A DNA stretch of 64,000 nucleotides, from positions 124,001-188,000 of the forward strand of contig NZ_JAFLNE010000003.1 in assembly GCF_017313225.1 (NCBI RefSeq). Reading direction: 5' to 3'. Source of the stretch: Allomuricauda sp. CAU 1633 (lineage in GTDB: Bacteria > Bacteroidota > Bacteroidia > Flavobacteriales > Flavobacteriaceae). Below the pieces are notes generated by a model. The model was not told the origin of the DNA. It saw nothing but the letters and a program-made list of their open reading frames with translations, and searched no databases. Within the stretch, counting starts at the first letter, position 1. Every line of letters begins with the position of its first letter. Below are positions 43,410 through 53,365 of this stretch, one piece after another. The position numbers were made by a program, and so were the translations under genes.

Positions 43410-44735
43410 TTATTCTGCGTTATCCAAAAAGTCCTTCAACTTCTCGGACCATTTGTCAAATATTGATTTTCGTTCCTTATCTGAAGCCATTGACTGACCT
43501 TGCATAGCTTCTTGGCCCACCAATACCTTTTCTTCTTCAGGGATTTGTTCTTCCTCAGCAACAACTTGCTTACCTGTAGACTCCAAAGCATTCATCAAAA
43601 GACCAACTGCTGTTGCATATAGTGGACTGGCTACTTCTTCATCTGAATCTCCTGCTAAATGCTCATTGGGGTAACCGATTCGGGTATCCATCCCGGTAAT
43701 GTATTCCACCAGTTGCTTTAAATGCTTCAATTGGCTTCCACCACCGGTCAATACAATCCCTGCAATCAATTTTTTCTTTTGCTCTTCATGACCATAGTTC
43801 TTGATTTCAACATAAACCTGTTCCACAATCTCTACCACTCTAGCGTGGATGATTTTGGAAAGGTTCTTCAATGTGATTTCTTTAGGCTCACGACCACGAA
43901 GTCCGGGAATGGAAACAATCTCGTTGTCCTTGTTTTCACCGGGCCATGCGGAACCAAATTTTATTTTGAGGAGTTCTGCTTGTTTTTCGATAATGGAACA
44001 GCCTTCCTTGATATCTTCGGTGATGACATTACCTCCAAATGGGATTACCGCGGTATGGCGAATAATACCATCCTTAAAAATGGCCAAATCTGTGGTTCCA
44101 CCACCTATATCAATCAAGGCCACACCGGCCTCTTTTTCTTCCTGACTCAATACGGCATCAGCAGAAGCTAGCGGCTCCAAGGTAATGTTACCCAAATCCA
44201 ATCCGGCACTCTTAATGCATCGCCCAATGTTTTTGATGGACGATACTTGGCCTACCACCACGTGGAAATTGGCTTCCAAACGACCGCCATACATTCCTTT
44301 AGGTTGTTTAATCTCGGTTTGTCCGTCCACTTTGTATTCTTGGGGCAATACATGAATGATTTCCTCTCCGGGAAGCATCACCAGTTTGTAGACCTGATTG
44401 CAGAGTCGGTCCAAATCTTCATTGTTAATGACTTCTTCTGAATCTGGTCGGGTGATATAATCGCTATGATGAAGACTTCGGATGTGCTGTCCTGCAATAC
44501 CCACCACCACGGAACCAATCTTCAAGCCCGAATTGACTTCGGCCTGTTCCACGGCTTGCTGAATAGACGAAATGGTCTGTGTAATATTATTGACCACGCC
44601 ACGGTGCACACCAAGACTTTTGGACTTTCCAGTTCCTAAAATTTCTATTTTTCCATACTCATTTTCCTTACCAATGATTGCTACAATCTTGGTAGTTCCA
44701 ATATCCAATCCAACTGAATAATTACCCTGTTCCAT
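43410..44735 (-). CDS. ftsA: Cell division protein FtsA
   Basis: An actin-like ATPase of 441 residues that tethers FtsZ to the membrane. Visible are the phosphate-1 motif VGLDIGTTKIVAII, the 1C domain (IGSVVVGIAGQHIRS), phosphate-2 LIDIGGGTTDLAIF and GIVLTGGGSQLKHL. The C terminus ends KSIFDKWSEKLKDFLDNAE, an amphipathic membrane-targeting helix. Three bases separate it from ftsQ and 46 from ftsZ. Confidence 0.96.
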   Translation of the reverse strand: MEQGNYSVGLDIGTTKIVAIIGKENEYGKIEILGTGKSKSLGVHRGVVNNITQTISSIQQAVEQAEVNSGLKIGSVVVGIAGQHIRSLHHSDYITRPDSEEVINNEDLDRLCNQVYKLVMLPGEEIIHVLPQEYKVDGQTEIKQPKGMYGGRLEANFHVVVGQVSSIKNIGRCIKSAGLDLGNITLEPLASADAVLSQEEKEAGVALIDIGGGTTDLAIFKDGIIRHTAVIPFGGNVITEDIKEGCSIIEKQAELLKIKFGSAWPGENKDNEIVSIPGLRGREPKEITLKNLSKIIHARVVEIVEQVYVEIKNYGHEEQKKKLIAGIVLTGGGSQLKHLKQLVEYITGMDTRIGYPNEHLAGDSDEEVASPLYATAVGLLMNALESTGKQVVAEEEQIPEEEKVLVGQEAMQGQSMASDKERKSIFDKWSEKLKDFLDNAE

Positions 44736-44738
44736 ACG

Positions 44739-45458
44739 TTATATTTTGGTGCAAACCACTTGATTGCTGAACTCCAAACTCACTATTGCATAGTCTGCCA
44801 AGGACAAATCCTTGGATGCTTTCGCATAAAAAGCCATAAAATTTTTGAACTTCTCATTAAGATTTTCCACTCCTCCAAGATTTACCACAAAGTTTTCCAT
44901 TCGGAATCGCAGTTGGTATTTTCCTTCTTTCACAATGTGTATCCCAATGACATTTTTCCGAAGAAAATCATCGTTGTTGATATAGTTCAAAATAACATAA
45001 GCGTCCTCCAAGGTTTTCCCCGTAACCTCACCTGTGATGATGGGAACCCTGGCCGAATGGTGCTTTGACAGAGGCATGCGCTCTCCCAAATCATCCAAAT
45101 AAAATTTAGAGATTCCCTCAATTCTCCCAATCGGTTTACGCTGAACAATCTTAGAGATAAGTTCTCCGTTTACAGTAAGATAGACCTGGGCGTTTTTAAC
45201 CATAGCGTTGGATTGAATTACCTCCTCTATGGTATTCAAAACTAACTGTTCTTTAGCCCTATTTTTTACAGGCCCATAATTTTGTATTAACAATTTATTA
45301 ACCGCGTCCTCAGTGATATACAAGTTGTTGTCTCCCACAAATTTAACGGTCATTCCCTCCACTTTTTTCTGTTTGCTCCGATGATCGGCAAAGCCGTAAA
45401 GCCCCACCACAGCCACGGACAAGCAAACCAGCTTTATGTAATCCCAATTAACTCGCAT
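44739..45458 (-). CDS. ftsQ: Cell division protein FtsQ/DivIB
   Basis: A bitopic membrane protein (239 residues) of the divisome that bridges FtsA/FtsZ and the wall synthases. It has one N-terminal transmembrane segment (IKLVCLSVAVVGLYGF), then a POTRA-like region with NNLYITEDAVNKLL and a beta domain with RKPIGRIEG and FYLDDLGERMPLS. The start at 45458 (MRVNWDY) was chosen because it begins the conserved part; it overlaps murC by 11 bases. A longer frame from 45497 would run deeper into murC. Confidence 0.88.
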   Translation of the reverse strand: MRVNWDYIKLVCLSVAVVGLYGFADHRSKQKKVEGMTVKFVGDNNLYITEDAVNKLLIQNYGPVKNRAKEQLVLNTIEEVIQSNAMVKNAQVYLTVNGELISKIVQRKPIGRIEGISKFYLDDLGERMPLSKHHSARVPIITGEVTGKTLEDAYVILNYINNDDFLRKNVIGIHIVKEGKYQLRFRMENFVVNLGGVENLNEKFKNFMAFYAKASKDLSLADYAIVSLEFSNQVVCTKI

Positions 45459-46797
45459 ACGCCAATTCTTTTTTGATTTTTGGTACTTCCATTCCAATAT
45501 CTCCTGCTCCCAACGCCACCAAAACTCCAGTTTTACAATGTTTTATTTCTTCAATTATTTTTGATTTTAAAATCAATTTTTTGTGGGGGTTTTTTATTTT
45601 TTCCAATAGCCATCCTGAGGTAATTCCTTCTATCGGTTCCTCTCTGGCTGGATATATTTCCATTAGTAAAATCACATCAAATTGTGAAAGACTTTCGGCA
45701 AACTCATCGGCGAAATCCCGCGTACGTGAAAACAGATGTGGCTGAAAAATCACTGTAATCTTTTCTCCAGGATGCACTTCTCGAATAGCCTGATACACTG
45801 CATCAATCTCAGCCGGATGATGGGCATAATCATCAATAAAAGCAAAGTCCTTTTCCTTAATCTGATACGAAAACCTACGCTGCACTCCCTTAAAACTGGA
45901 TAAAGCTTCTGCAAGGCGGTGTGGTGGGCAGCCAGTTTGCACCGCCATCGCGAAAGCAGCTAATCCATTGAGCAAATTGTGCCTTCCGGGTTTGTTGAAA
46001 CGCACTTGTTTCAATACCTCTGAGGGCGTTACTAAATCAAATACGTAGGTTCCATGTTCAACTTCAATATGTTCAATTCGGTAGTCCGAACCATCTTCTA
46101 TTCCAAATGTTATACCTTCAAGAGGAAGCCCCTTTTTCACGAAAAGTGTTCCACCGGGTTTTATTTTTCCTGCAAAATCTTTAAACGATTGCTGCAATTC
46201 TTCTTTAGTGCCATAAATGTCCAAATGGTCGGCATCCATAGAAGTAATGCAGGCCACATTGGGAGAAAGTCGTAAAAAGGAACGATCAAACTCATCCGCT
46301 TCCACCACCGAATATTCAGTGCCTTCCAATACAAAATTGCTGTTGAAATCCTCCGAAACTCCACCCAAAAATGCCGTAAATGGCATGTTGCATTCTTTCA
46401 TTAAATGCGCCAAAATGCAAGATGTTGTGGTTTTGCCATGCGTCCCAGCCACGGCCAAACAAAAGGTATCCTTTGTAATGATGCCCAGCACTTCGGAGCG
46501 TTTTTTTATCTCAAAACCGTTGTTTTTGAAAAATTGCAATTCGGAATGGGCAGCGGGCACTGCGGGAGTGTACACCACAAGTGTTCCAGCTTGTTTAAAA
46601 GTTTTTGGAATCATATCCACATTGTCCTCAAAATGAACCGAAATACCCTTCTCCACCAACCCATCTGTGATTGGAGTGGGGGTTTTATCATAGCCAGCCA
46701 CTGGTTTTCCAACAAATTGGAAATAGCGGGCCAATGCGGACATACCAATCCCTCCGATACCGATAAAATAGACGCTATGGATGTCCTTTATGTTCAT
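45448..46797 (-). CDS. murC: UDP-N-acetylmuramate--L-alanine ligase
   Basis: A Mur ligase of 449 residues that adds the first amino acid, L-Ala, to UDP-MurNAc in the cytoplasm. The UDP-binding VYFIGIGGIGMSALARYF opens the protein, the ATP loop is VAGTHGKTTTSCILA near residue 115, and the third domain starts at RFNKPGRHNLLNGLAA with DDYAHHPAEIDAV, a MurC signature. Overlaps ftsQ. It is separated from murG upstream by 109 bases that carry repeat family A. Confidence 0.97.
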   Translation of the reverse strand: MNIKDIHSVYFIGIGGIGMSALARYFQFVGKPVAGYDKTPTPITDGLVEKGISVHFEDNVDMIPKTFKQAGTLVVYTPAVPAAHSELQFFKNNGFEIKKRSEVLGIITKDTFCLAVAGTHGKTTTSCILAHLMKECNMPFTAFLGGVSEDFNSNFVLEGTEYSVVEADEFDRSFLRLSPNVACITSMDADHLDIYGTKEELQQSFKDFAGKIKPGGTLFVKKGLPLEGITFGIEDGSDYRIEHIEVEHGTYVFDLVTPSEVLKQVRFNKPGRHNLLNGLAAFAMAVQTGCPPHRLAEALSSFKGVQRRFSYQIKEKDFAFIDDYAHHPAEIDAVYQAIREVHPGEKITVIFQPHLFSRTRDFADEFAESLSQFDVILLMEIYPAREEPIEGITSGWLLEKIKNPHKKLILKSKIIEEIKHCKTGVLVALGAGDIGMEVPKIKKELAYAS

Positions 46798-46810
46798 ACT
46801 TGTGGATTGT

Positions 46811-46877
46811 TAGTTCGAGCGCAGTCGAGAACAAAATCCACCACAGCAAGCACCTTTCGACTGCGCTCAAGGTGACA
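46811..46877. repeat. Dispersed inverted-repeat element, family A, second copy
   Basis: Left arm 46811-46830 (TAGTTCGAGCGCAGTCGAGA) and right arm 46855-46877 ending GCTCAAGGTGACA are the same inverted pair as at 16046-16119, with divergent outer ends and a 24-base loop. It fills the murG-murC gap inside the dcw cluster. Confidence 0.85.
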
Positions 46878-46906
46878 TACTTTCAAATTTTGAATACACT
46901 CTTGCC

Positions 46907-48001
46907 TCATTTTACTTTCAACAATTTTTCAATTTCATCTACAATATGTTCCGTGGCCTTGGGCATGGCCATTTTTTTGATGTTGGCCCCGAGCTTATTC
47001 TGAAGCTCTTGGGAATCCATCAGTTTTGCAAAGCTTTTTTCAAATTTTTCGTCCAGCTCGGCTTCCCGCAACATAATGGCGGCGTCTTCGGCCACCAAGG
47101 CTTTTGCATTCTGGGTCTGATGGTCCTCCGCCACATTGGGAGACGGAATAAATAACACTGGTTTACCCACCAAGCACAATTCCGAAACAGAACCTGCTCC
47201 TGCGCGAGAAATAATGACATCCCCAGCAGCGTAGGCCAAATCCATCCGGTTGACGAAGGCCAATACCTTTACAGAACTAGATTCATGTTTTTTGTACTCA
47301 TCATAATAGAGTTTGCCACACTGCCAAAGCACCTGCAATCCCATCGTTTCAAAAAAGTGCAGTTCTTTCTCAATTAATTGGTTAATGCGTCTCGCACCTA
47401 GACTACCACCCAAAACCAAGACGGCTTGTTTGCTTTCATCCAAACCAAAGAAATCAAAAGCCTCTTTCTTGTCTGATTTTATATCCACCAAATCCATTCG
47501 GATGGGGTTTCCGGTTTTTACCACTTTTTCCTTTGGAAAAAACCGCTCCATTCCGTCATAGGCCACACATATTTTCTTGGCTTTTCCAGCTAGCAGTTTG
47601 TTGGTGATTCCCGCAAAGGAATTCTGTTCTTGAAGCACGCAGGGAATTCCCGCAGTAGCAGCCATCCGTAACAATGGTCCACTGGCAAAACCTCCCGTCC
47701 CGATGGCGACATCGGGTTGAAATTGCTTCACTATTTTGCGTGCTCTTAACAAACTACTTATCAGTTTAAAGGGAAACATGAGATTTTTCAATGTCAGTTT
47801 CCTCTGTATTCCACTTATCCACAAGCCTTTTATCTCATATCCTGCCTGTGGTACTTTTTCCATCTCCATTTTATCTTTTGCTCCTACAAATAAAAACTCC
47901 GCGTTTGGGTGCCTTCGTTTTAATTCATTGGCTATGGCAATGGCCGGATAAATATGTCCTCCGGTGCCTCCTCCAGAAAGTATAAACCTAAATTTGTCCA
48001 C
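46907..48001 (-). CDS. murG: UDP-N-acetylglucosamine--lipid I N-acetylglucosaminyltransferase MurG
   Basis: Converts lipid I to lipid II on the inner leaflet of the membrane. The GT-B glycosyltransferase of 364 residues has the first glycine loop [17 protein letters not shown], the GTGGFASGP loop near residue 100, and the UDP-GlcNAc site [22 protein letters not shown]. The start codon is GTG at 48001; it overlaps the ftsW stop by 14 bases, and the family homologues begin at the same place. Confidence 0.96.
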   Translation of the reverse strand: MDKFRFILSGGGTGGHIYPAIAIANELKRRHPNAEFLFVGAKDKMEMEKVPQAGYEIKGLWISGIQRKLTLKNLMFPFKLISSLLRARKIVKQFQPDVAIGTGGFASGPLLRMAATAGIPCVLQEQNSFAGITNKLLAGKAKKICVAYDGMERFFPKEKVVKTGNPIRMDLVDIKSDKKEAFDFFGLDESKQAVLVLGGSLGARRINQLIEKELHFFETMGLQVLWQCGKLYYDEYKKHESSSVKVLAFVNRMDLAYAAGDVIISRAGAGSVSELCLVGKPVLFIPSPNVAEDHQTQNAKALVAEDAAIMLREAELDEKFEKSFAKLMDSQELQNKLGANIKKMAMPKATEHIVDEIEKLLKVK

Positions 48002-49193
48002 TCAGTACTTCTAAAGGATTGGTTTCATCTATGTCATAGGATTGCTCCTCTAAATTCTCTGTTTTATTGCTGGCACTCAACACAATTCCGATGGCCATAC
48101 AGGTCATCCATATTGATGTTCCACCCATGCTGATCAGGGGTAACGGCTGACCCGTTACGGGAAACAATTGCACCACCACCGCCATATTGATGAAAGCTTG
48201 AAAAACGATGGGCAATCCCACCCCGATCACCAATAATTTTGAAAACACCGTCTTCGCTGAATGCGCCACCACCACAATCCGGAAGAGCAACAGCAAGTAA
48301 AAAAACAAGAGTGCTCCTCCACCCAACAGTCCATATTCTTCAATAATGATGGCAAAAATGAAATCCGAAGTACTCTGCGACAACAAATTCTTCATCACGC
48401 TCTTCCCTGCCCCTTTTCCAACGATTCCACCTTCGGCAATAGCTATTTGCGCCAAGGTCAATTGGTGTAAATCGTCTTTATCGGCTTGTTCGGGATGAAT
48501 AAAAGTCTCTATCCTTGATTTCCAGGTCCCAGCTCTATCTGGCAAAACCTCGGGAGCTTTGAACAGCACAAACAGAAACATTCCTGCCAATACAATTCCC
48601 ACTCCAACCATGGAGAACAAATATTTTAAGGGGTATCCGCCTAAAAAGCAGAGTACCAATACCAAAAAACAGATGATCGCCGCTGTTGAAAAGTTTTCAG
48701 GCAAAATCAGCATTACCACCAATGCGGTTGGCAACCAAAGCGGTAAAATACTTTCCTTAAACGTAATCTGAACGTCCTTAATCTTGGTCAAGTAGCGGGC
48801 AATCCAAATCATTAGGACCACCGAAGCCAAGGTCGAAGTCTGGAAATTGACCCCTACAAACGGAATTTTAATCCATCGATTCGCGGTAACCCCACCTATC
48901 TCCGTTTCCACGGTCAAGGTGTAACCCAACAACAGCAATACAATGGGCATTGCAATAATAGACAGCCCTTTAAAATAATGGGTAGGGATGCGGTGCACCG
49001 CATAAATAATCCCAAAGCCCAAAAACAAGAGTACGGCATGTTTTACCAAATGGCCCAAAGTGGTACCATCATCGTTGACATATACCAAATTGGTACTTGC
49101 ACTATAGACAGGCAAAAATGAGAAAAGGGCCAAGAGGGCCACGACGCCCCAAATGGCTTTATCTCCTTTCAAATTTCTGAACACTGCCAACAT
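47988..49193 (-). CDS. ftsW: Septal peptidoglycan glycosyltransferase FtsW
   Basis: A SEDS-family polymerase with ten or so membrane segments, 401 residues. Landmarks are [22 protein letters not shown], the [23 protein letters not shown] loop, [16 protein letters not shown] and the C-terminal [16 protein letters not shown]. It polymerises lipid II at the septum together with FtsI, which is encoded in the same cluster. It lies 12 bases after murD and overlaps murG. Confidence 0.95.
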   Translation of the reverse strand: MLAVFRNLKGDKAIWGVVALLALFSFLPVYSASTNLVYVNDDGTTLGHLVKHAVLLFLGFGIIYAVHRIPTHYFKGLSIIAMPIVLLLLGYTLTVETEIGGVTANRWIKIPFVGVNFQTSTLASVVLMIWIARYLTKIKDVQITFKESILPLWLPTALVVMLILPENFSTAAIICFLVLVLCFLGGYPLKYLFSMVGVGIVLAGMFLFVLFKAPEVLPDRAGTWKSRIETFIHPEQADKDDLHQLTLAQIAIAEGGIVGKGAGKSVMKNLLSQSTSDFIFAIIIEEYGLLGGGALLFFYLLLLFRIVVVAHSAKTVFSKLLVIGVGLPIVFQAFINMAVVVQLFPVTGQPLPLISMGGTSIWMTCMAIGIVLSASNKTENLEEQSYDIDETNPLEVLSGQI

Positions 49194-49205
49194 AGCTAAT
49201 GTTTT

Positions 49206-50540
49206 TTATAGGTTTTTTACTGCTGCTTTAAACTGATCTCCGCGATCTTCATAATTCTGGAAAAGGTCAAAACTGGCACAAGCTGGAGACAACAAAACCG
49301 CATCTCCGCGCTCCGCAATTTTATAGGCCACTTTCACCGCCTCTTCCATGGAATAGGTCTCCACCATCAAATCAATGACATTGCCAAAGGCATCCACCAA
49401 CTTGGAATTGTCCATTCCTAAACAGACAATAGCCTTTACTTTTTCCCGTACCAATGGCATTAGTTCTGCATAGTCATTGCCCTTGTCTACACCACCAACA
49501 ATCCAAACAATGGGCTTTTTGATACCATCCAAGGCATAAAAGGTGGCATTGACATTGGTTGCTTTGGAGTCGTTGATATACTCTACATGGTTGATTTTCA
49601 ACACCTTCTCCAATCTATGGGGCACCCCCTGAAACGACTGGATACTCTGGCGGATTGTCTCCTTCCGAACCTTCACCAACAACGCTGCCATACTGGCTGC
49701 CATGGTGTTCTTTACGTTGTGTTGCCCTTCCAAGGCCAAAATATCTGTACTCATTTCCAAGGTTTTTTGTTCTATTTCTATTATTATTTTATCGTCTTCC
49801 AACCAAGCTCCTTTCTTCAGTTTTTGTTTTACCGAAAAAGGAATCAATTTGGATTGAACTGGGTGTTCTTTTAACCACTCTGGAATCACTTCATCATCTG
49901 CATCGTAAATCAGGTAATCATTCTCATCCTGATTCATGGCGATACGGAATTTGGATGCGATATAATTTTCAAATTTGTATTCGTAACGATCCAAGTGGTC
50001 GGGCGTGATGTTGGTGATCATGGCGATGTGGGGTTTAAAATCCACGATTCCATCCAACTGAAAACTACTTATCTCCAACACATACTGGTCAAAATCCTGT
50101 TCCGCCACCATTTTGGCATAGCTATCGCCAATGTTTCCGGCCATGCCCACTTGCAAACCTCCATTTTTTAAAAGGTGGTAGGTGAGCATGGTGGTAGTGG
50201 TCTTGCCGTTGCTTCCCGTGATTCCAATTAAGGTGGCATCCGTGTATTTTGATGCAAACTCAATTTCCGAAATCACCGGAATTTCTTTTTCAACAAGCGC
50301 TTTCACCAACGGCACCTTATCCGGAATACCGGGGCTTTTCATGACCACATCGGCATTCATGATTTTGGACTCAGTATGCTGCCCAGACTCCCATTCAATC
50401 TCAAAATGTTCAAGAACTTCTTTGTACTTCTCTTTTATTTCGCCTTTGTCCGAAACAAAGACCTCAAATCCTTCTCTCTGTCCCAAAATGGCGGTTCCCA
50501 CACCACTTTCTCCTCCTCCAAGTATCACCAAGCGAGCCAT
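49206..50540 (-). CDS. murD: UDP-N-acetylmuramoylalanine--D-glutamate ligase
   Basis: A Mur ligase of 444 residues that adds D-Glu to UDP-MurNAc-L-Ala. The N-terminal domain begins RLVILGGGESGVGTAIL, the ATP loop is IGITGSNGKTTTTMLTYHL near residue 112, and YINDSKATNVNATFYALDG with LSPACASFDLFQNYEDRGDQF are diagnostic for MurD. It starts directly after the mraY stop with no gap. Confidence 0.97.
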   Translation of the reverse strand: MARLVILGGGESGVGTAILGQREGFEVFVSDKGEIKEKYKEVLEHFEIEWESGQHTESKIMNADVVMKSPGIPDKVPLVKALVEKEIPVISEIEFASKYTDATLIGITGSNGKTTTTMLTYHLLKNGGLQVGMAGNIGDSYAKMVAEQDFDQYVLEISSFQLDGIVDFKPHIAMITNITPDHLDRYEYKFENYIASKFRIAMNQDENDYLIYDADDEVIPEWLKEHPVQSKLIPFSVKQKLKKGAWLEDDKIIIEIEQKTLEMSTDILALEGQHNVKNTMAASMAALLVKVRKETIRQSIQSFQGVPHRLEKVLKINHVEYINDSKATNVNATFYALDGIKKPIVWIVGGVDKGNDYAELMPLVREKVKAIVCLGMDNSKLVDAFGNVIDLMVETYSMEEAVKVAYKIAERGDAVLLSPACASFDLFQNYEDRGDQFKAAVKNL

Positions 50541-51761
50541 CTATCGAATTTTAAGGGTGACAATACTGATGATTGCCAATAAAATTCCAATGATCCAAAA
50601 GCGGGTCACTATTTTGCTCTCGTGATATAATTTTTTCTGATAATGATGGTGCAAAGGCGCCATCAAGAATATGCGTTTTCCTTCTCCGTATTTCTTTTTG
50701 GTATGCTTGAAATACCCCACTTGCAACATCACCGACAATGATTCGGCAAAAAAGATTCCGCATAGAATGGGAATCAACAATTCTTTGCGAACGATGATGG
50801 CGATTACAGCAATGACGCCCCCTATCGTCAAACTCCCCGTATCGCCCATAAAAACTTGTGCTGGATAGGCATTGTACCATAAAAATCCGACCAAGGCTCC
50901 CACGAATGCTGCTATGAACACTACTAATTCCCCCACTCTGGGTAAATAAAAGATGTCGAGATAATTGGAAAACTGAATATTACCGGAAACCCAGGCAAAA
51001 ATGCCCAAGGTGAGCACAATAATAGCTGAAGAACCTGCTGCCAATCCATCGATACCATCCGTAAGGTTGGCTCCATTGGACACTGCGGTGATGATGAAAA
51101 TCACTACGGGAATAAAAATCAACCATGCATATTCTTCCATTCCTTCACCCATCCATGAGATAAAATCAGCATAGTCCAACTCATTGTTTTTAAAGAAAGG
51201 CACGTTGGTGCGTACCGCTTTGGCTTCCTCACCATAAACCTGTTCAACCTGAAAATTTTGTGTAATTCGGGTGCTGTCCTTCTCCTTTAGGGTTACTTCT
51301 GGATGAAAGTAAAGTGTTGCCCCCACTATCAACCCTAACACAACTTGTCCCGTTACCTTAAACCTTCCTTTTAATCCCTTTTTATCTTTCTTAAAAATCT
51401 TAATGTAGTCGTCTATAAATCCAATGATGCCCATCCAAACGGTTGTAATTATTAAAAGAACGACATAAATATTCTCCACATCTGCAAAAAGCAGTACAGG
51501 AATAAGAGTGGACCAAATGATGATCAAACCACCCATGGTAGGCGTCCCTGCTTTTTGTTGTTGTCCTTCCAGTCCCAAATCGCGGACGGTCTCGCCGATT
51601 TGCTTTTTTTGTAAAAAAAGAATGATTCGTTTTCCGTAGACCATGGCAATCAAAAGAGACAACAAAACCGACATTGCCGCTCTAAAGGTGAGGAACTGGA
51701 AAAGTCCCGCTCCAGGCAGTTGGTATTGCTTCTCCAAATATTCGAACAAGTAGTATAGCAT
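50541..51761 (-). CDS. mraY: Phospho-N-acetylmuramoyl-pentapeptide transferase MraY
   Basis: An integral membrane enzyme that transfers phospho-MurNAc-pentapeptide to undecaprenyl phosphate, making lipid I. The 406 residues include [12 protein letters not shown], the acidic [12 protein letters not shown] loop, [10 protein letters not shown] and the HHHYQKK-type motif ([11 protein letters not shown]) near the end. An insertion of about 40 residues around 165-215 compared with the E. coli enzyme is usual in Bacteroidetes. Separated from murE by a 140-base spacer with repeats. Confidence 0.96.
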   Translation of the reverse strand: MLYYLFEYLEKQYQLPGAGLFQFLTFRAAMSVLLSLLIAMVYGKRIILFLQKKQIGETVRDLGLEGQQQKAGTPTMGGLIIIWSTLIPVLLFADVENIYVVLLIITTVWMGIIGFIDDYIKIFKKDKKGLKGRFKVTGQVVLGLIVGATLYFHPEVTLKEKDSTRITQNFQVEQVYGEEAKAVRTNVPFFKNNELDYADFISWMGEGMEEYAWLIFIPVVIFIITAVSNGANLTDGIDGLAAGSSAIIVLTLGIFAWVSGNIQFSNYLDIFYLPRVGELVVFIAAFVGALVGFLWYNAYPAQVFMGDTGSLTIGGVIAVIAIIVRKELLIPILCGIFFAESLSVMLQVGYFKHTKKKYGEGKRIFLMAPLHHHYQKKLYHESKIVTRFWIIGILLAIISIVTLKIR

Positions 51762-51780
51762 CCTTTTGTCTTAAGAATTA

Positions 51781-51893
51781 AGAAACAAGACGTAAGACTC
51801 AAGACTCAAGACATAGGGTATATGACTTAAGTTGAAAGACCTGGCTGGTCGATATTCTTGGTTCCTGTCTCCTGTTTCTTTCATCTTTTATCT
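51781..51893. repeat. Intergenic repeat element, family B, with tandem heptamers
   Basis: Four tandem 7-base units AAGACNN run from 51787 to 51814. An AGAAACAAGAC at 51781 is partly mirrored by GTCTCCTGTTTCT at 51867-51879, and TCTTGGTTC (51856-51864) is the complement of GAACCAAGA in the element at 58190-58253. It fills the murE-mraY gap and has no reading frame. Confidence 0.6.
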
Positions 51894-51901
51894 ATTTTGA
51901 T

Positions 51902-53365
51902 TTATTTGCCCAAACTGGACAAAGCTTCCTTCACTTCTTTTAAATCATCAAAATCTACCCGGACCCCATTGGTTTCCTGATAGGTTTCATGTCCTTTTCC
52001 GGCCACTAAAATGATATCGTTGGCCACGGCCAGCTTGCATGCTGTTTTTATAGCTTGCTTTCGGTTTTCAATGGACAATACTTTTTTGGTATTCTGGGCT
52101 TCCACTCCAGCTTCCATTTCCTCAATAATGGCCGAAGGTGATTCGGTGCGTGGGTTGTCCGAGGTAAAAATGGCCTGATTGCTCATTTCAGAGGCGATAT
52201 GACCCATAACCGGACGCTTAGACTTATCACGGTCACCACCACACCCCACTACGGTGATGACGTTTTCATTTCCAGTCCTCAATGCATTGATGGTAATCAA
52301 TACATTTTTTAGTGCATCCGGCGTATGGGCATAATCAACAATAGCCGTAATTTTCTTTTTCGATATGTAATATTGAAACCGTCCATCAACGGTCTCCAAT
52401 TCACTCATTAATCGCAGGATTTCAATCTTCTCCAATCCCAAAATATCTGCAGTGGCATAAATGGCCAGTAGGTTGTATGCATTGAAATCACCTATCAATT
52501 TGGACCACAATTCGTTATCATCCATCTTCAGCAACTGCCCGTTGAACTGCCGCTCCAAAATCTGGGCTCTATAATCTGCATACGATTTTAGAGCGTAGGT
52601 ATACTTTCTCGCCTTAGTGTTCTGCAACATCACCAAGCCGTTTTTATCGTCAATATTTACTAAAGCGAAGGCCGTTTTTGGAAGGCCATCGAACAATTTT
52701 TTCTTGGTATCCCTATATTCTGCAAAGGTTTTGTGGTAATCCAAATGGTCATGACTCAAATTTGTGAAAATGGCCCCGGCAAAATGCAATCCTTCGGATC
52801 TTTTCTGATGGATGCCATGCGAGCTCACCTCCATAAAACAAAACTCCACCCCAGCGGCATTCATTTTGACCAAGTAATCATTAATGGTCAATACATCTGG
52901 TGTGGTATGGCTGGCAGGATATTCTTTGTCGTCCACCATTACTTTGATGGTAGAAAGCAGTCCCACCTTATAACCCGCTTTCTTGAAAAGATTATAAAGT
53001 AGCGTGCTAACCGTTGTTTTTCCATTGGTACCGGTAACCCCGACCAACTTCAAGTTTTTGGAAGGGTTATCGTAGAAATTGGCAGCAATAATAGCCAAAG
53101 CACTGTTGCAATCCGGTACTTTTAGGTAAGTCACTCCATCAACCATGAGTTCCGGCAATTCTTCACACACAATGGCTCGTGCACCCAAGTCCACAGCTTT
53201 TTGGATGAACTTGTGCCCATCGGTGATGGTTCCCCGAACCGCAATAAACACATCATCCATTGACACTTTTCGGGAATCGAAATGGACTAGATTTACCATA
53301 ACGTTGGTATCCCCACTCACCGCGGAAAGGCTTACACCATATAATATGTCCTTCAATAACTTCAT
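51902..53365 (-). CDS. murE: UDP-N-acetylmuramoyl-tripeptide synthetase MurE (meso-diaminopimelate type)
   Basis: Adds the third amino acid to UDP-MurNAc-L-Ala-D-Glu. The 487 residues contain the ATP loop GVTGTNGKTTVSTLL near residue 110, VDYAHTPDALKNVL and, near residue 405, the DNPR motif in TSDNPRTESP, which is the meso-diaminopimelate specificity box; the peptidoglycan is therefore probably of the mDAP type. Start overlaps the ftsI stop by 4 bases (ATGA). Confidence 0.97.
   Translation of the reverse strand: MKLLKDILYGVSLSAVSGDTNVMVNLVHFDSRKVSMDDVFIAVRGTITDGHKFIQKAVDLGARAIVCEELPELMVDGVTYLKVPDCNSALAIIAANFYDNPSKNLKLVGVTGTNGKTTVSTLLYNLFKKAGYKVGLLSTIKVMVDDKEYPASHTTPDVLTINDYLVKMNAAGVEFCFMEVSSHGIHQKRSEGLHFAGAIFTNLSHDHLDYHKTFAEYRDTKKKLFDGLPKTAFALVNIDDKNGLVMLQNTKARKYTYALKSYADYRAQILERQFNGQLLKMDDNELWSKLIGDFNAYNLLAIYATADILGLEKIEILRLMSELETVDGRFQYYISKKKITAIVDYAHTPDALKNVLITINALRTGNENVITVVGCGGDRDKSKRPVMGHIASEMSNQAIFTSDNPRTESPSAIIEEMEAGVEAQNTKKVLSIENRKQAIKTACKLAVANDIILVAGKGHETYQETNGVRVDFDDLKEVKEALSSLGK

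Noticed and set aside
51787..51814. Tandem AAGACNN units as a possible CRISPR array
   Set aside because: Units are 7 bases without spacers of CRISPR length, and no cas genes are nearby.
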